Shown: in pieces, positions 1 through 6,612 of the stretch
Numbering within the stretch: the stretch's first letter is position 1
How the letters are laid out: each line of letters starts with the position of its first letter
Source: Actinomycetota bacterium
Lineage (GTDB): Bacteria > Actinomycetota > Humimicrobiia > Humimicrobiales > Humimicrobiaceae
Assembly: GCA_023475715.1 (NCBI GenBank)
Contig: JAMCVO010000482.1
Coordinates: 1 to 10,676, forward strand
Length of the DNA stretch: 10,676 nucleotides
Direction: 5' to 3'
Position numbers and translations under genes: made by a program
The notes under the pieces: model-generated
The model's database searches: none
What the model saw: the letters and a program-made list of their open reading frames with translations, nothing else
What the model was told of the DNA's origin: nothing

Positions 1-115
1 ATCAAAAAATAAAAAAAAGAAATTAATAATGAAGGCTATACAAAGAATACTGCATTTTATAATTCTCATTATATGTCTGGTGCTTCAGATAACACTTGTC
101 GAACGTCTGAAATTA
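1..115. repeat. Left arm of a terminal inverted duplication (fold-back of the mreC/mreD junction)
   Basis: This stretch is the reverse complement of 397-511. The two arms pair base for base with 113 of 115 positions identical; the mismatches are at 7 and 8, where the partner has CC at 504-505. Identity stops between 115 and 116. The arm carries the last codons of mreC and the first 29 codons of mreD in plus orientation. The intervening 116-396 (281 bp) is single copy. The arm reaches the first base of the window, so its true outer end is not visible. It looks like a fold-back join rather than a functional palindrome. Confidence 0.95.
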
Positions 116-124
116 AACAAATAA
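29..124 (+). pseudogene. mreD: 5' fragment of mreD in the fold-back copy
   Basis: In plus orientation an ATG at 29-31 opens the same reading frame as mreD. It encodes the first 29 MreD residues unchanged, adds two foreign residues (N, K) after the repeat boundary at 115, and stops at TAA 122-124. It contains only the first hydrophobic helix, far short of a full MreD, so it cannot be functional. The preceding bases 1-12 are the matching mreC tail, with a lysine codon replacing the last glycine codon. Confidence 0.85.
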
Positions 125-483
125 TAAACACCGGTGAAAGATAATAAATTGATTTCAGTTATAAAAAAAATCGCTAAAATATAAACAAAAATTTTCTTTT
201 TTATCCCAATGTTAATAATTTTACTGACAATATAACCGTTTAAAGCATATATTAGTGCACTAATCCCTACAACATTTCCCACCAGTAAATCAAGAATCAT
301 TCCGGTTATAAAACCGTAAACAACACCATATATCATGCCATCAAAAATAGTAATGCCGGCTATGACTATCATGACAAGGTCAAGGTTTATATAATATAAT
401 TTCAGACGTTCGACAAGTGTTATCTGAAGCACCAGACATATAATGAGAATTATAAAATGCAGTATTCTTTGTATAGCCTTCAT
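85..483 (-). CDS. mreD: Rod shape-determining protein MreD, C-terminally truncated
   Basis: MreD is a polytopic inner-membrane protein of the elongasome. It works with MreB, MreC, RodA and PBP2 to organise lateral wall synthesis. The 132-residue product is almost entirely hydrophobic, with several membrane segments beginning at residues 7-24, and lies directly after mreC, the standard place for mreD. The start is ATG 481-483, 16 bp after the mreC stop, with only a weak purine stretch upstream. Family members are usually about 160-170 residues. Here native sequence ends near residue 122, at position 116. The last ten or so residues, rich in R, S and T, are read from the inverted fold-back arm before a chance TGA at 85-87. 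The true C-terminus is therefore missing. The family call rests on hydrophobicity and gene order, since MreD is poorly conserved. Confidence 0.85.
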   Translation of the reverse strand: MKAIQRILHFIILIICLVLQITLVERLKLYYINLDLVMIVIAGITIFDGMIYGVVYGFITGMILDLLVGNVVGISALIYALNGYIVSKIINIGIKKKIFVYILAIFFITEINLLSFTGVYYLFNFRRSTSVI

Positions 484-511
484 TATTAATTTCTTTTTTT
501 TATCCTTTGAT
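397..511. repeat. Right arm of the terminal inverted duplication (native mreC end / mreD start)
   Basis: This is the partner of 1-115. It is the likely parental copy because mreC reads through it to a normal stop (500-502) and mreD starts in it (481-483) with the usual mreC-mreD spacing. The other arm only contains cut-off pieces of both genes. Confidence 0.93.
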
Positions 512-1312
512 CACAAGGACATTTTCCAATTTTTTAAAATCTGCAAAAGGCTCGATTTCAATCTGTTTATACGGATTATTCTGGACCATGGAAACCTTTT
601 TTATCCTGCCAATAAGTATCTCGGGCGGAATATATTCGCCAAACTCAGAGGTAATCAGGATATCACCTTTAAAAATTTCTTCGCTTGCTGCAATATAGTT
701 CAGATAAATCTTTTTATCCAGACCACCTTCAACAATTCCAAGCTTTCTTGATGAAAGCACTCTGGCTCCGATACTGCTTTGAGGATCATTTATTAGCCTG
801 ACCTCTGAAGTATTGTTTGAGCTAAGCACGACCACACCGACAAGCCCCGCCTCTGTAACGACTGCCATCCCTTCCAATATGCCATCTCTTTTACCAGCAT
901 TTAATATTATCTGGGATTGCCATTTATTTTCATAAAAACCAATTACCTTTGCCGGCAGAGTCTTGTGTTCTTCTCTGATTTGTAATCCGAGAATTTTCCT
1001 CAATGACTCATTTTCAATCTTCAGGTTTATATTTTCACTGTAATCTTTCTGCAGTTCAGCGTTTTCATCCTTTAACACAAGCAACTTCTCTCTTAGTTTA
1101 AAGTAATCATTAATGCCGTTAAAGAATCTTGATATTGGTTGAAACAAGAGGAAAGTTTTTTCCTGAATTGGCTCAAAAAAGTCTAAAGCTGTCGATTTTG
1201 CTTCTTTCAGCAGGCTTGCATCTTTAAAGCTTACCGTAATAACAATTATGCAAATGACTATTATTACAGCTAAAACAATAGTATTCTTTAGATTTTTTTT
1301 TAAAGGTGCCAT
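500..1312 (-). CDS. mreC: Rod shape-determining protein MreC
   Basis: MreC is a bitopic membrane protein whose extracytoplasmic domain binds and activates the PBP2/RodA wall-elongation machinery and couples it to MreB. The protein of about 270 residues has a short basic N-terminus, one membrane helix at about residues 12-30, a charged coiled-coil region at about 70-108, and then a beta-rich region. That region includes the family's glycine-rich part (NAGKRDGI, GMAVV, GLVGVV at about 138-162) and the typical RLINDPQSSIGARV stretch. Length is normal. The frame opens at TTG 1313-1315 immediately followed by ATG 1310-1312. I chose the ATG. No clear Shine-Dalgarno sequence precedes either codon, and the gap to mreB is about 30 bp, so translation may depend on coupling. 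The stop is TAA 500-502. Confidence 0.95.
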   Translation of the reverse strand: MAPLKKNLKNTIVLAVIIVICIIVITVSFKDASLLKEAKSTALDFFEPIQEKTFLLFQPISRFFNGINDYFKLREKLLVLKDENAELQKDYSENINLKIENESLRKILGLQIREEHKTLPAKVIGFYENKWQSQIILNAGKRDGILEGMAVVTEAGLVGVVVLSSNNTSEVRLINDPQSSIGARVLSSRKLGIVEGGLDKKIYLNYIAASEEIFKGDILITSEFGEYIPPEILIGRIKKVSMVQNNPYKQIEIEPFADFKKLENVLVIKG

Positions 1313-1343
1313 CAAAATATATCAGGTACATGGTTTTTAAAAC

Positions 1344-2375
1344 TTATTGTTTTGAATATCTCAAGTACCTCTTAAGCGATGAAAAATCTTCAACACACTT
1401 ACCTGCCCCTAATGCTACAGATGCCAACGGGTCTGGAGCAAGATAGACAGGGCAATGCGTTTCCCTGCTGATCCTTTCTGACAACCCCTTAAGCAGCGCT
1501 CCTCCTCCGCTTAGTACTATACCTCTTTTCATAATATCAGAAGCTAGCTCAGGAGGGGTGTCATCAAGAACTTCAACTATAGAATTTATTATGTCACTCA
1601 ATGTTTTTTCAAGTGCAGCTCTTACCTGCTGACTCGTTATTATTATGGTCTTGGGTAAACCTGTTACAAGATCCCTTCCATTTACTTCCATTTTTTCTTC
1701 ATTTTCAAGCGGGAAAGCTGAACCTATTTCCATTTTTATTTTTTCTGCAGTACTTTCACCAACCAGTAAATTGTTTTCCTTTTTTAAATAATAAATAATG
1801 GCTTCGTCCATTTCGTCCCCGCCTATTCGCAAAGACTGATAGGCAACTATTCCACCTAGAGAAATTACAGCAACCTCTGAAGTTCCGCCACCAATGTCCA
1901 CAACCATACTTCCCGTTGGTTCATCGATAGGCAGATCTGAACCTATAGCTGCTGCCAGAGGTTCTTCAATAATATATGCAGCTCTTGCACCTGCCTGTTC
2001 GGTTGCTTCAACAACCGCTTTTTTTTCAACAGCTGTAATACCGGAAGGAACACATATAACTATTCGTGGACGTGCAATAGCCATGTTTTTGTGAACTTTT
2101 TGAATGAAATATCTGAGCATCCTTTCTGTAGTATCAAAATCTGCAATAACACCATCTTTTAACGGCCTTATTGCTACTATATTCCCGGGAGTCCTGCCTA
2201 CCATTTTTTTTGCTTCCATTCCCACAGCAAGAATTTTCTTGTTGTCCTTATCAATGGCGACAATCGATGGTTCATTTAATACAATACCTTTATTTTTTAC
2301 AAATACCAGCGTGTTTGCAGTACCAAGGTCTATACCCATATCCCTGCCTATTAAATTTAAAAAGAAATCAAACAT
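1344..2375 (-). CDS. mreB: Rod shape-determining protein MreB (bacterial actin)
   Basis: MreB is the actin-like ATPase that forms membrane-bound filaments and directs cell-wall elongation. The 343-residue protein has all the actin-fold signatures: phosphate-1 loop DLGTANT at 16-22, EEPLAAAIG with the catalytic-region glutamate at about 137-145, phosphate-2 loop [11 protein letters not shown] at 160-170, and adenosine loop [11 protein letters not shown] at 288-298. The N-terminal FDFFLNLIG stretch is suited to membrane contact. Length is standard. The start is ATG 2373-2375, preceded by the best Shine-Dalgarno in the window, AAGGAG at 2383-2388 with 7-nt spacing. This fits a highly made filament protein. 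It follows maf by 29 bp and precedes mreC, the classical maf-mreBCD order. Nothing is missing or odd in it. Confidence 0.98.
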   Translation of the reverse strand: MFDFFLNLIGRDMGIDLGTANTLVFVKNKGIVLNEPSIVAIDKDNKKILAVGMEAKKMVGRTPGNIVAIRPLKDGVIADFDTTERMLRYFIQKVHKNMAIARPRIVICVPSGITAVEKKAVVEATEQAGARAAYIIEEPLAAAIGSDLPIDEPTGSMVVDIGGGTSEVAVISLGGIVAYQSLRIGGDEMDEAIIYYLKKENNLLVGESTAEKIKMEIGSAFPLENEEKMEVNGRDLVTGLPKTIIITSQQVRAALEKTLSDIINSIVEVLDDTPPELASDIMKRGIVLSGGGALLKGLSERISRETHCPVYLAPDPLASVALGAGKCVEDFSSLKRYLRYSKQ

Positions 2376-2382
2376 CTATTGT

Positions 2383-2388
2383 CTCCTT
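2383..2388 (-). promoter_or_regulatory. Strong Shine-Dalgarno for mreB
   Basis: On the minus strand this reads AAGGAG, 7 nt before the mreB ATG. It is clearly stronger than the sites of the neighbouring genes and supports both the start choice and relatively high MreB translation. Confidence 0.8.
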
Positions 2389-2404
2389 AATTCTTATAAA
2401 ATTG

Positions 2405-3025
2405 TCATAAAATTTTGTAATTAAATTTTTTCATTAAACATATGAACTTATTTACCGGCAGTCCCGCAACATTGTAAAAACAACCATTTATCTTCTCTAT
2501 CAATATACTTCCAAACCCGGTAATATCATATGCTCCTGCTTTATCCAAAACATACTCAATTCCCAGATATTTTTCAATCTCGGCTTCATCAAGCTTCCTG
2601 AATTTTACTATGGTAATATCACTATCAGACAGGTATCTGCCTGAATTAAAATTCAGAACAGAAACACTGCTTATAACACGGTGGCTTTTCCCCGAAAGAT
2701 TCGTTAAGAAATCCTTTGCCATCTTTATATCGAGAGGCTTGCCGAAAAATCTACCGCGGCAGTATACAATTGTATCAAAACCGGCAATCAATGCATTTCT
2801 ATAATTTAAATCATTAATTATAGCATGATTATAAATATTTTTGACTTTTACCAAACTATTGTATGAAACAGTCTCGTAAGGATTTTTAAAAAGCCTTTCT
2901 TCAGATTTGCTGGGTTCAATTATTTCAAAATCCAGATGAAGCTGCTCAAGTATCCTTTTCCTTCTCGGAGAACTTGATGCCAGTATGATTCTTTTATTGT
3001 CTTCTTCTTCTTCCAATATCTGCAA
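2405..3025 (-). CDS. maf: Maf-family nucleoside triphosphate pyrophosphatase
   Basis: Maf proteins hydrolyse non-canonical or selected nucleoside triphosphates to the monophosphate and pyrophosphate; family members are also linked to septum and division control. The product has LASSSPRR at 15-22, the catalytic-region FDTIV at 83-87, GKP at 95-97, the SGKSHRVISSVSV block at 111-123, and a C-terminal KAGAYDITG ... NVAGLP region at 162-190. In dTTP/UTP-type (YhdE-like) members the last block usually reads IQG; here it is ITG, so substrate class is uncertain. The start is also uncertain. The frame opens at TTG 3023-3025 inside the upstream gene, with another TTG at 3014-3016. The conserved domain begins at about residue 11, where relatives start with an ATG that is absent here. 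The first residues are a glutamate run coded by a GAA repeat. mreB follows by 29 bp. Confidence 0.93.
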   Translation of the reverse strand: MQILEEEEDNKRIILASSSPRRKRILEQLHLDFEIIEPSKSEERLFKNPYETVSYNSLVKVKNIYNHAIINDLNYRNALIAGFDTIVYCRGRFFGKPLDIKMAKDFLTNLSGKSHRVISSVSVLNFNSGRYLSDSDITIVKFRKLDEAEIEKYLGIEYVLDKAGAYDITGFGSILIEKINGCFYNVAGLPVNKFICLMKKFNYKIL

Positions 3026-3251
3026 TTAAAAATGCTATTAATATCCCGATTATGGTGCTAAGAGTAATGTTTACATGGATACTGAAGCTAATATCTATAA
3101 GGTATAAATTCAGACTCAGTTGGTCTGTTCCAACCTTCAAGCCTTTATCAAGAATAGGTATTGTATCCCTAAGCACATGCCCGAGAATAGCACCCAGCAC
3201 ACCACCGACAAGTACAATAAAAAAGGTGATGATTCCTCTTCTTTTACCCAT
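2994..3251 (-). CDS. Small membrane protein, DUF4321-like
   Basis: The product is an 85-residue protein with a basic N-terminus (MGKRRG), a first membrane helix at about 7-27 containing glycine-rich GGVLGAILGH, a central amphipathic part with PILDKGLKVG and a short beta-like region, a second helix at about 60-77, and a basic tail RRRRQ. This layout, and its position just before maf and mreB, match DUF4321 small membrane proteins from low-G+C Gram-positive bacteria. The assignment comes from recall of that pattern, not a search. Function is unknown. Its neighbours suggest a role near the cell envelope, but that is inference. The start is ATG 3249-3251 with an AGGTGG site at 3255-3260. It overlaps maf by 32 bp, so the two are probably translationally coupled. 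Confidence 0.8.
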   Translation of the reverse strand: MGKRRGIITFFIVLVGGVLGAILGHVLRDTIPILDKGLKVGTDQLSLNLYLIDISFSIHVNITLSTIIGILIAFLIADIGRRRRQ

Positions 3252-3254
3252 TAA

Positions 3255-3260
3255 CCACCT
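3255..3260 (-). promoter_or_regulatory. Shine-Dalgarno for the DUF4321-like gene
   Basis: On the minus strand this reads AGGTGG, 3 nt before ATG 3249-3251 (6 nt counted from AGG). It supports that start and shows that this 85-codon frame is a real gene. The rest of the 49-bp gap after ndk (3252-3300) shows no hairpin with a T-run. Confidence 0.6.
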
Positions 3261-3300
3261 GCTTTAATCTAATTTGCTGCTGATAATAATTATAGGTTTA

Positions 3301-3711
3301 TCACTGGTAATAATCTTTAAAAAATAATCTGATTTCCCTTTCGGCGCTTTCAGGGCAGTCAGAACCATGCACTACATTTATGGTTATATCAGTGCCAAAA
3401 TCAGATCTGATCGTTCCGGGTGCTGCTTTTAAGGGATCTGTATTCCCCATGACTTTCCTAACCTTATTAACTGCATCTTCGCCTTCCAGTATCATCACGA
3501 CAGAATTGTCTGCAGTTATATAATTAATCAGTCTTTCAAAATAAGGCTTTCCCTTATGTTCACAGTAATGCATGCATGCCAGCTCCCTGTCAATATGTAT
3601 CATTTTCAACCTGCTGATGTATAAGTTCTCATTTTCAAATCTTGAAATGATTTCACCAACTATTTTTTTACCAATACCATCTGGTTTTATTATGACAAGA
3701 CTTTTTTTCAT
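3301..3711 (-). CDS. ndk: Nucleoside diphosphate kinase
   Basis: Ndk transfers the gamma-phosphate between nucleoside triphosphates and diphosphates through a phosphohistidine and balances the NTP and dNTP pools. The 136-residue product has the usual length and order of motifs: the IIKPDG start with the nucleotide-binding lysine at residue 9, HYCEHKGKPYF at 48-58 (usually HYAEHKGKPFF), VMGNTDP at 87-93, GTIRSDFG at 99-106, and the active-site block NVVHGSD at 112-118 with catalytic His115. The start is ATG 3709-3711, 19 bp after the zinc-ribbon gene. The nearest Shine-Dalgarno-like AAGG lies rather far upstream. Ndk next to maf puts two nucleotide-pool enzymes together. Confidence 0.98.
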   Translation of the reverse strand: MKKSLVIIKPDGIGKKIVGEIISRFENENLYISRLKMIHIDRELACMHYCEHKGKPYFERLINYITADNSVVMILEGEDAVNKVRKVMGNTDPLKAAPGTIRSDFGTDITINVVHGSDCPESAEREIRLFFKDYYQ

Positions 3712-3730
3712 AAGATACTATCACACCTTA

Positions 3731-4180
3731 TTATTGTTCTGTTTTACAGTAAGGACATACTTTCCAGTCTAAATTCAATGGTTTTTCACATTGAATACAG
3801 GTTTTTTTCAATTTTTTTCTGCAATAAGGGCAAAGAACAAATTCTTCTTTTATCATTTTTCCGCATGTCGGGCACCTGGAAATACTGGCATCAAGAATCG
3901 TTTCCATTCTTCTGATCTCAAGGGATCTTTCCACGACATCCTCAATAAATTCCGGCGGACGCAATATCAGATAAATAATCAGGCCTAAAAAGTTAAATAC
4001 GAGTACTATTACTGCCCAGAATATTGCATTTGTATTTCTAAGCCTGGCGTCCCTGTATGTCCAGTATACAAACGCAAGCCAGATTATCACAATTATAAAA
4101 ATAATTCCATAGATTAAATTTCTCCATATGGGGAGCTTAAAGAAATTCATAATGTTGGTAAAATACTTTAGTATGTCCAT
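3731..4180 (-). CDS. Two-helix membrane protein with C-terminal double zinc ribbon
   Basis: I do not know a functional name for this 149-residue protein. An N-terminal membrane helix (about 22-41) is followed by the polar loop TYRDARLRN and a second helix (about 53-74) ending in ILRPPE. The loop, second helix and RPPE exit resemble the N-terminal membrane module called PLDc_N, named from phospholipase-D-type proteins; no PLD catalytic domain is present. After a charged linker come two four-cysteine zinc ribbons, CPTC...CPYC at about 103-120 and CIQC...CPYC at about 128-145. The tail should be cytoplasmic for metal binding, but topology is inferred. It sits 13 bp after folC and 19 bp before ndk. 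The frame also allows TTG 4181-4183, but ribosome-site spacing favours ATG 4178-4180. A regulatory or scaffold role is possible; nothing here proves it. Confidence 0.85.
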   Translation of the reverse strand: MDILKYFTNIMNFFKLPIWRNLIYGIIFIIVIIWLAFVYWTYRDARLRNTNAIFWAVIVLVFNFLGLIIYLILRPPEFIEDVVERSLEIRRMETILDASISRCPTCGKMIKEEFVLCPYCRKKLKKTCIQCEKPLNLDWKVCPYCKTEQ

Positions 4181-4184
4181 CAAT

Positions 4185-4189
4185 CCTCC
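4185..4189 (-). promoter_or_regulatory. Shine-Dalgarno deciding the start of the zinc-ribbon gene
   Basis: On the minus strand this reads GGAGG. It lies 4 nt before ATG 4178-4180 but only 1 nt before the preceding in-frame TTG (4181-4183), so the ATG is the workable start. Confidence 0.65.
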
Positions 4190-4193
4190 ACAG

Positions 4194-5525
4194 CTAAAAA
4201 TTTATATGTCCCAAATTAGTTATTGAGCCCGTAATGCATATAATATCATTACTTTTAGAAATATTTAAAGCAAAATTTAAAGAATTTCCAATGTTATCAA
4301 TTTTGTAAACCTGTTCCGGAATACTGCTTGTTTTATTTTTTTCCAGTTTTTCCAGGCAGCAGGTAACTTCAGATTCGAGAATCTCTATATCAAGACTTCG
4401 CACGGTCTGGCTTGAAGTTATTATAAGAATATCGCTGGCAGAGACAATATCTGCAACCATCTCCTTATAATTTTTATCCTTAAGCACAGCAAAGATAATT
4501 ATCCTTTTTAAATCTGAAAAATTTTCATTAAGGTTATTTATAAAGTTTTTAATTCCCTCAGGATTATGTGAAGTATCGACAATTACAAGTGGATTTCTTT
4601 GCATTACCTGAAACCTTCCCGGGACATTTATGCCCATAAGTGCTTTTTTAACAAGATCTTCATCAACTTTTTTACTTATTTTTTTAAAATAAAGTTCGAC
4701 AAGCACCAGTGCCAGAGAGAGGTTGGCGGGCTGATAATTGCCGATTAATGGAATTCTTAAGCCCCTGTACTCAGAACTTATTCCCTTAATATCTATGTTC
4801 CAGCCGTTTAAATCTATTTTTTCTTTTTTTAAAATAAAAAAATCCCTTCCAAGCACAAGTAATTTCGAATATGTTTTCTCTGTTTTTTTTCTTAAAACTT
4901 CCAGCACTTTCCTGTCATTGCTTGTGGTAGCAACATAGGCGCCCTCTTTTATCACTTGAGCTTTTTCAGCAGCTATTTCCGCAATAGTGTTTCCCAGAAT
5001 TGCAGTATGTTCAAGACTTACTCCTGTTAATCCTACTACTAGTGAATCTACAGCATTGGTAGCATCCCACCTTCCACCCATACCAGCCTCAAGAATCATG
5101 GACTGCAAATGTTCCTCTGCACATAATCTGAAAGCCATAGCTGCAATAATTTCAAATTGTGTCATAGGACCATCAAGATTTAAATCATTGACTGTCTGAA
5201 CATAGGGATAAATATCAGAGAAAAGCCTGGCAAACCGTGATCTGGATATACTGGCGCCGCATGCCCAAAGTCTTTCATTATACTCATTTATATGAGGTGA
5301 AATATGATAGCCGCACCTTATGCCATGCTTGTATATGATATAGCTTGCAATGATGGTAGTTGATGTTTTGCCATTTGTGCCGACAACATGAATAAAATCT
5401 GTTTTTTTATGGTTATTGCCCTGAATCTCAAGTATTTTTTTTATCCTTACGAGGCTTGGTTTAATGCCAAATACCAGACAATCATCAAGGTATTTAGTGG
5501 CTTGAGCATAACTAAAATTTTGCAT
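4194..5525 (-). CDS. folC: Folylpolyglutamate synthase / dihydrofolate synthase, intact copy
   Basis: FolC is a Mur-ligase-fold enzyme that uses ATP to add glutamate to folates, and in many bacteria also to dihydropteroate. Counting from the upstream GTG, the 444 residues contain FGIKPSLVRI at 20-29, P-loop GTNGKTST at 50-57, the EAGMGGRWDATNA block at 147-159, SLEHTAILG at 171-179, an EKAQ lysine (189) matching the family's modified lysine, and DTSHNPEG at 318-325 in the C-terminal domain. Length is normal. GTG 5526-5528 and ATG 5523-5525 are adjacent. The upstream valS frame stops at TGA 5525-5527, so genes overlap whichever is used. AGGA lies 9 nt from the GTG and 12 nt from the ATG, so the choice is open. 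In this window the gene is preceded by a duplicated valS tail rather than whole valS. Its first 191 codons lie in the direct repeat. Confidence 0.95.
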   Translation of the reverse strand: MQNFSYAQATKYLDDCLVFGIKPSLVRIKKILEIQGNNHKKTDFIHVVGTNGKTSTTIIASYIIYKHGIRCGYHISPHINEYNERLWACGASISRSRFARLFSDIYPYVQTVNDLNLDGPMTQFEIIAAMAFRLCAEEHLQSMILEAGMGGRWDATNAVDSLVVGLTGVSLEHTAILGNTIAEIAAEKAQVIKEGAYVATTSNDRKVLEVLRKKTEKTYSKLLVLGRDFFILKKEKIDLNGWNIDIKGISSEYRGLRIPLIGNYQPANLSLALVLVELYFKKISKKVDEDLVKKALMGINVPGRFQVMQRNPLVIVDTSHNPEGIKNFINNLNENFSDLKRIIIFAVLKDKNYKEMVADIVSASDILIITSSQTVRSLDIEILESEVTCCLEKLEKNKTSSIPEQVYKIDNIGNSLNFALNISKSNDIICITGSITNLGHINF

Positions 5526-5933
5526 CACTTTTTAATTTCCTGCATCTTTTCAAGCTGGTCATACAAGATCTTAAGATCATGGTTTGACCGTTTAAATTTT
5601 TCCGACTCCTTGCCAATAATATCTTTGGGAGCTTTTTCCATGAATTGCGGGTTGGAAATTTTTTTATTGCTTTTTTCCATTTCAATTTTTAATCTGGAAA
5701 TTTCATCTCTGAGCCTTTTTATTTCAAGTTCTATATCAATTGCATCAAGCAGGTATATGTAAATTTCACTGCCGCCCTTTACAGATTTTACAAACCCCTT
5801 CCTGTCTTCAGGTTCTGTCAGACTGAGCAGTTCCAACTTTGCAAGAGAATAAATATAGGTTGAATTATTGGCAAGAAGCTCACTTAATTCTTTTGAGGCA
5901 GCTTTTACATAAGCTTTAATTTTAACTGCAGGA
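4954..5933. repeat. 980-bp direct repeat, copy A
   Basis: This copy matches 6038-7017 at a constant offset of 1084, without differences in the parts I compared. It covers the last 135 codons of valS and the first 191 of folC. Left of 4954 the sequences diverge because copy A continues into the rest of folC. Right of 5933 copy A runs into an inverted segment, whereas copy B continues through valS. Confidence 0.96.
5525..5932 (-). pseudogene. valS: Duplicated 3' fragment of valS
   Basis: This encodes residues 766-900 of the valyl-tRNA synthetase unchanged, covering the end of the anticodon-binding region and the C-terminal coiled coil, and ends at the normal TGA 5525-5527. It has no start of its own. 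Just upstream, inside the inverted segment, the frame is closed by TAA, and the first possible internal start is a TTG leucine codon at 5834-5836 without support. The catalytic domain is absent, so this is a remnant of the duplication. Confidence 0.9.
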
Positions 5934-6044
5934 AATTAAAAAGTGATGCAAAATTTTAGTTATGCTCAAGCCACTAAATACCTTGATGATTGTCTGGTAT
6001 TTGGCATTAAACCAAGCCTCGTAAGGATAAAAAAAATACTTGAG
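5927..6044. repeat. 118-bp inverted segment between the direct repeats
   Basis: This is the exact reverse complement of 5427-5544, and so also of 6511-6628 in copy B. It spans the valS stop/folC start region in the opposite orientation. It shares TGCAGGA (5927-5933) with copy A and ACTTGAG (6038-6044) with copy B, leaving 104 bp (5934-6037) outside both. Those two 7-bp overlaps are microhomologies at the two inversion joins. No independent gene or signal is visible in it. Confidence 0.95.
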
Positions 6045-6612
6045 CTTTTTCAGCAGCTATTTCCGCAATAGTGTTTCCCAGAATTGCAGTATGTTCAAGA
6101 CTTACTCCTGTTAATCCTACTACTAGTGAATCTACAGCATTGGTAGCATCCCACCTTCCACCCATACCAGCCTCAAGAATCATGGACTGCAAATGTTCCT
6201 CTGCACATAATCTGAAAGCCATAGCTGCAATAATTTCAAATTGTGTCATAGGACCATCAAGATTTAAATCATTGACTGTCTGAACATAGGGATAAATATC
6301 AGAGAAAAGCCTGGCAAACCGTGATCTGGATATACTGGCGCCGCATGCCCAAAGTCTTTCATTATACTCATTTATATGAGGTGAAATATGATAGCCGCAC
6401 CTTATGCCATGCTTGTATATGATATAGCTTGCAATGATGGTAGTTGATGTTTTGCCATTTGTGCCGACAACATGAATAAAATCTGTTTTTTTATGGTTAT
6501 TGCCCTGAATCTCAAGTATTTTTTTTATCCTTACGAGGCTTGGTTTAATGCCAAATACCAGACAATCATCAAGGTATTTAGTGGCTTGAGCATAACTAAA
6601 ATTTTGCATCAC
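6007..6612 (-). pseudogene. folC: Truncated duplicate of folC (5' half)
   Basis: Starting directly after intact valS, this frame repeats the first 191 FolC residues, including the P-loop and the GGRWDATNA block. It then runs into the inverted segment and ends after about ten unrelated residues (FFLSLRGLV) at 6007-6009. The whole C-terminal domain with DTSHNP is lost, so no active ligase is expected. The parent frame starts at GTG 6610-6612 or ATG 6607-6609, overlapping the valS stop at 6609-6611. In the pre-duplication order this is where intact folC would begin. Confidence 0.92.

Noticed and set aside
1..511. Inverted arms as a terminator or large cruciform regulator
   Set aside because: The arms are 115 bp of coding sequence with a 281-bp spacer and no T-run logic; a fold-back join explains them more simply.
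443..751. Plus-strand open frames of 60-125 codons throughout the window, such as 443-751, 2104-2424, 5388-5762 and 8409-8741
   Set aside because: They lie antisense inside strong genes, show no family motifs or ribosome sites, and the one at 5388-5762 simply recurs at 6472-6846 because of the repeat.
1310..1345. Alternative mreC start at an ATG further upstream (minus strand, near 1331-1333)
   Set aside because: That ATG is in a different frame from MreC and gives an unrelated peptide; the in-frame ATG 1310-1312 is preferred.
3289..3294. TATAAT on the minus strand in the 49-bp gap after ndk, as a possible -10 box for the DUF4321-maf-mre genes
   Set aside because: No TTGACA-like -35 sits 16-18 bp upstream, and such hexamers are frequent in A+T-rich DNA. 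An internal promoter is possible but not supported.
5927..6044. Inverted segment as an insertion sequence end, attachment site or invertible regulatory switch
   Set aside because: There is no transposase or recombinase, no target-site duplication, and the segment is fully accounted for as a reverse copy of the valS/folC junction with 7-bp joins.
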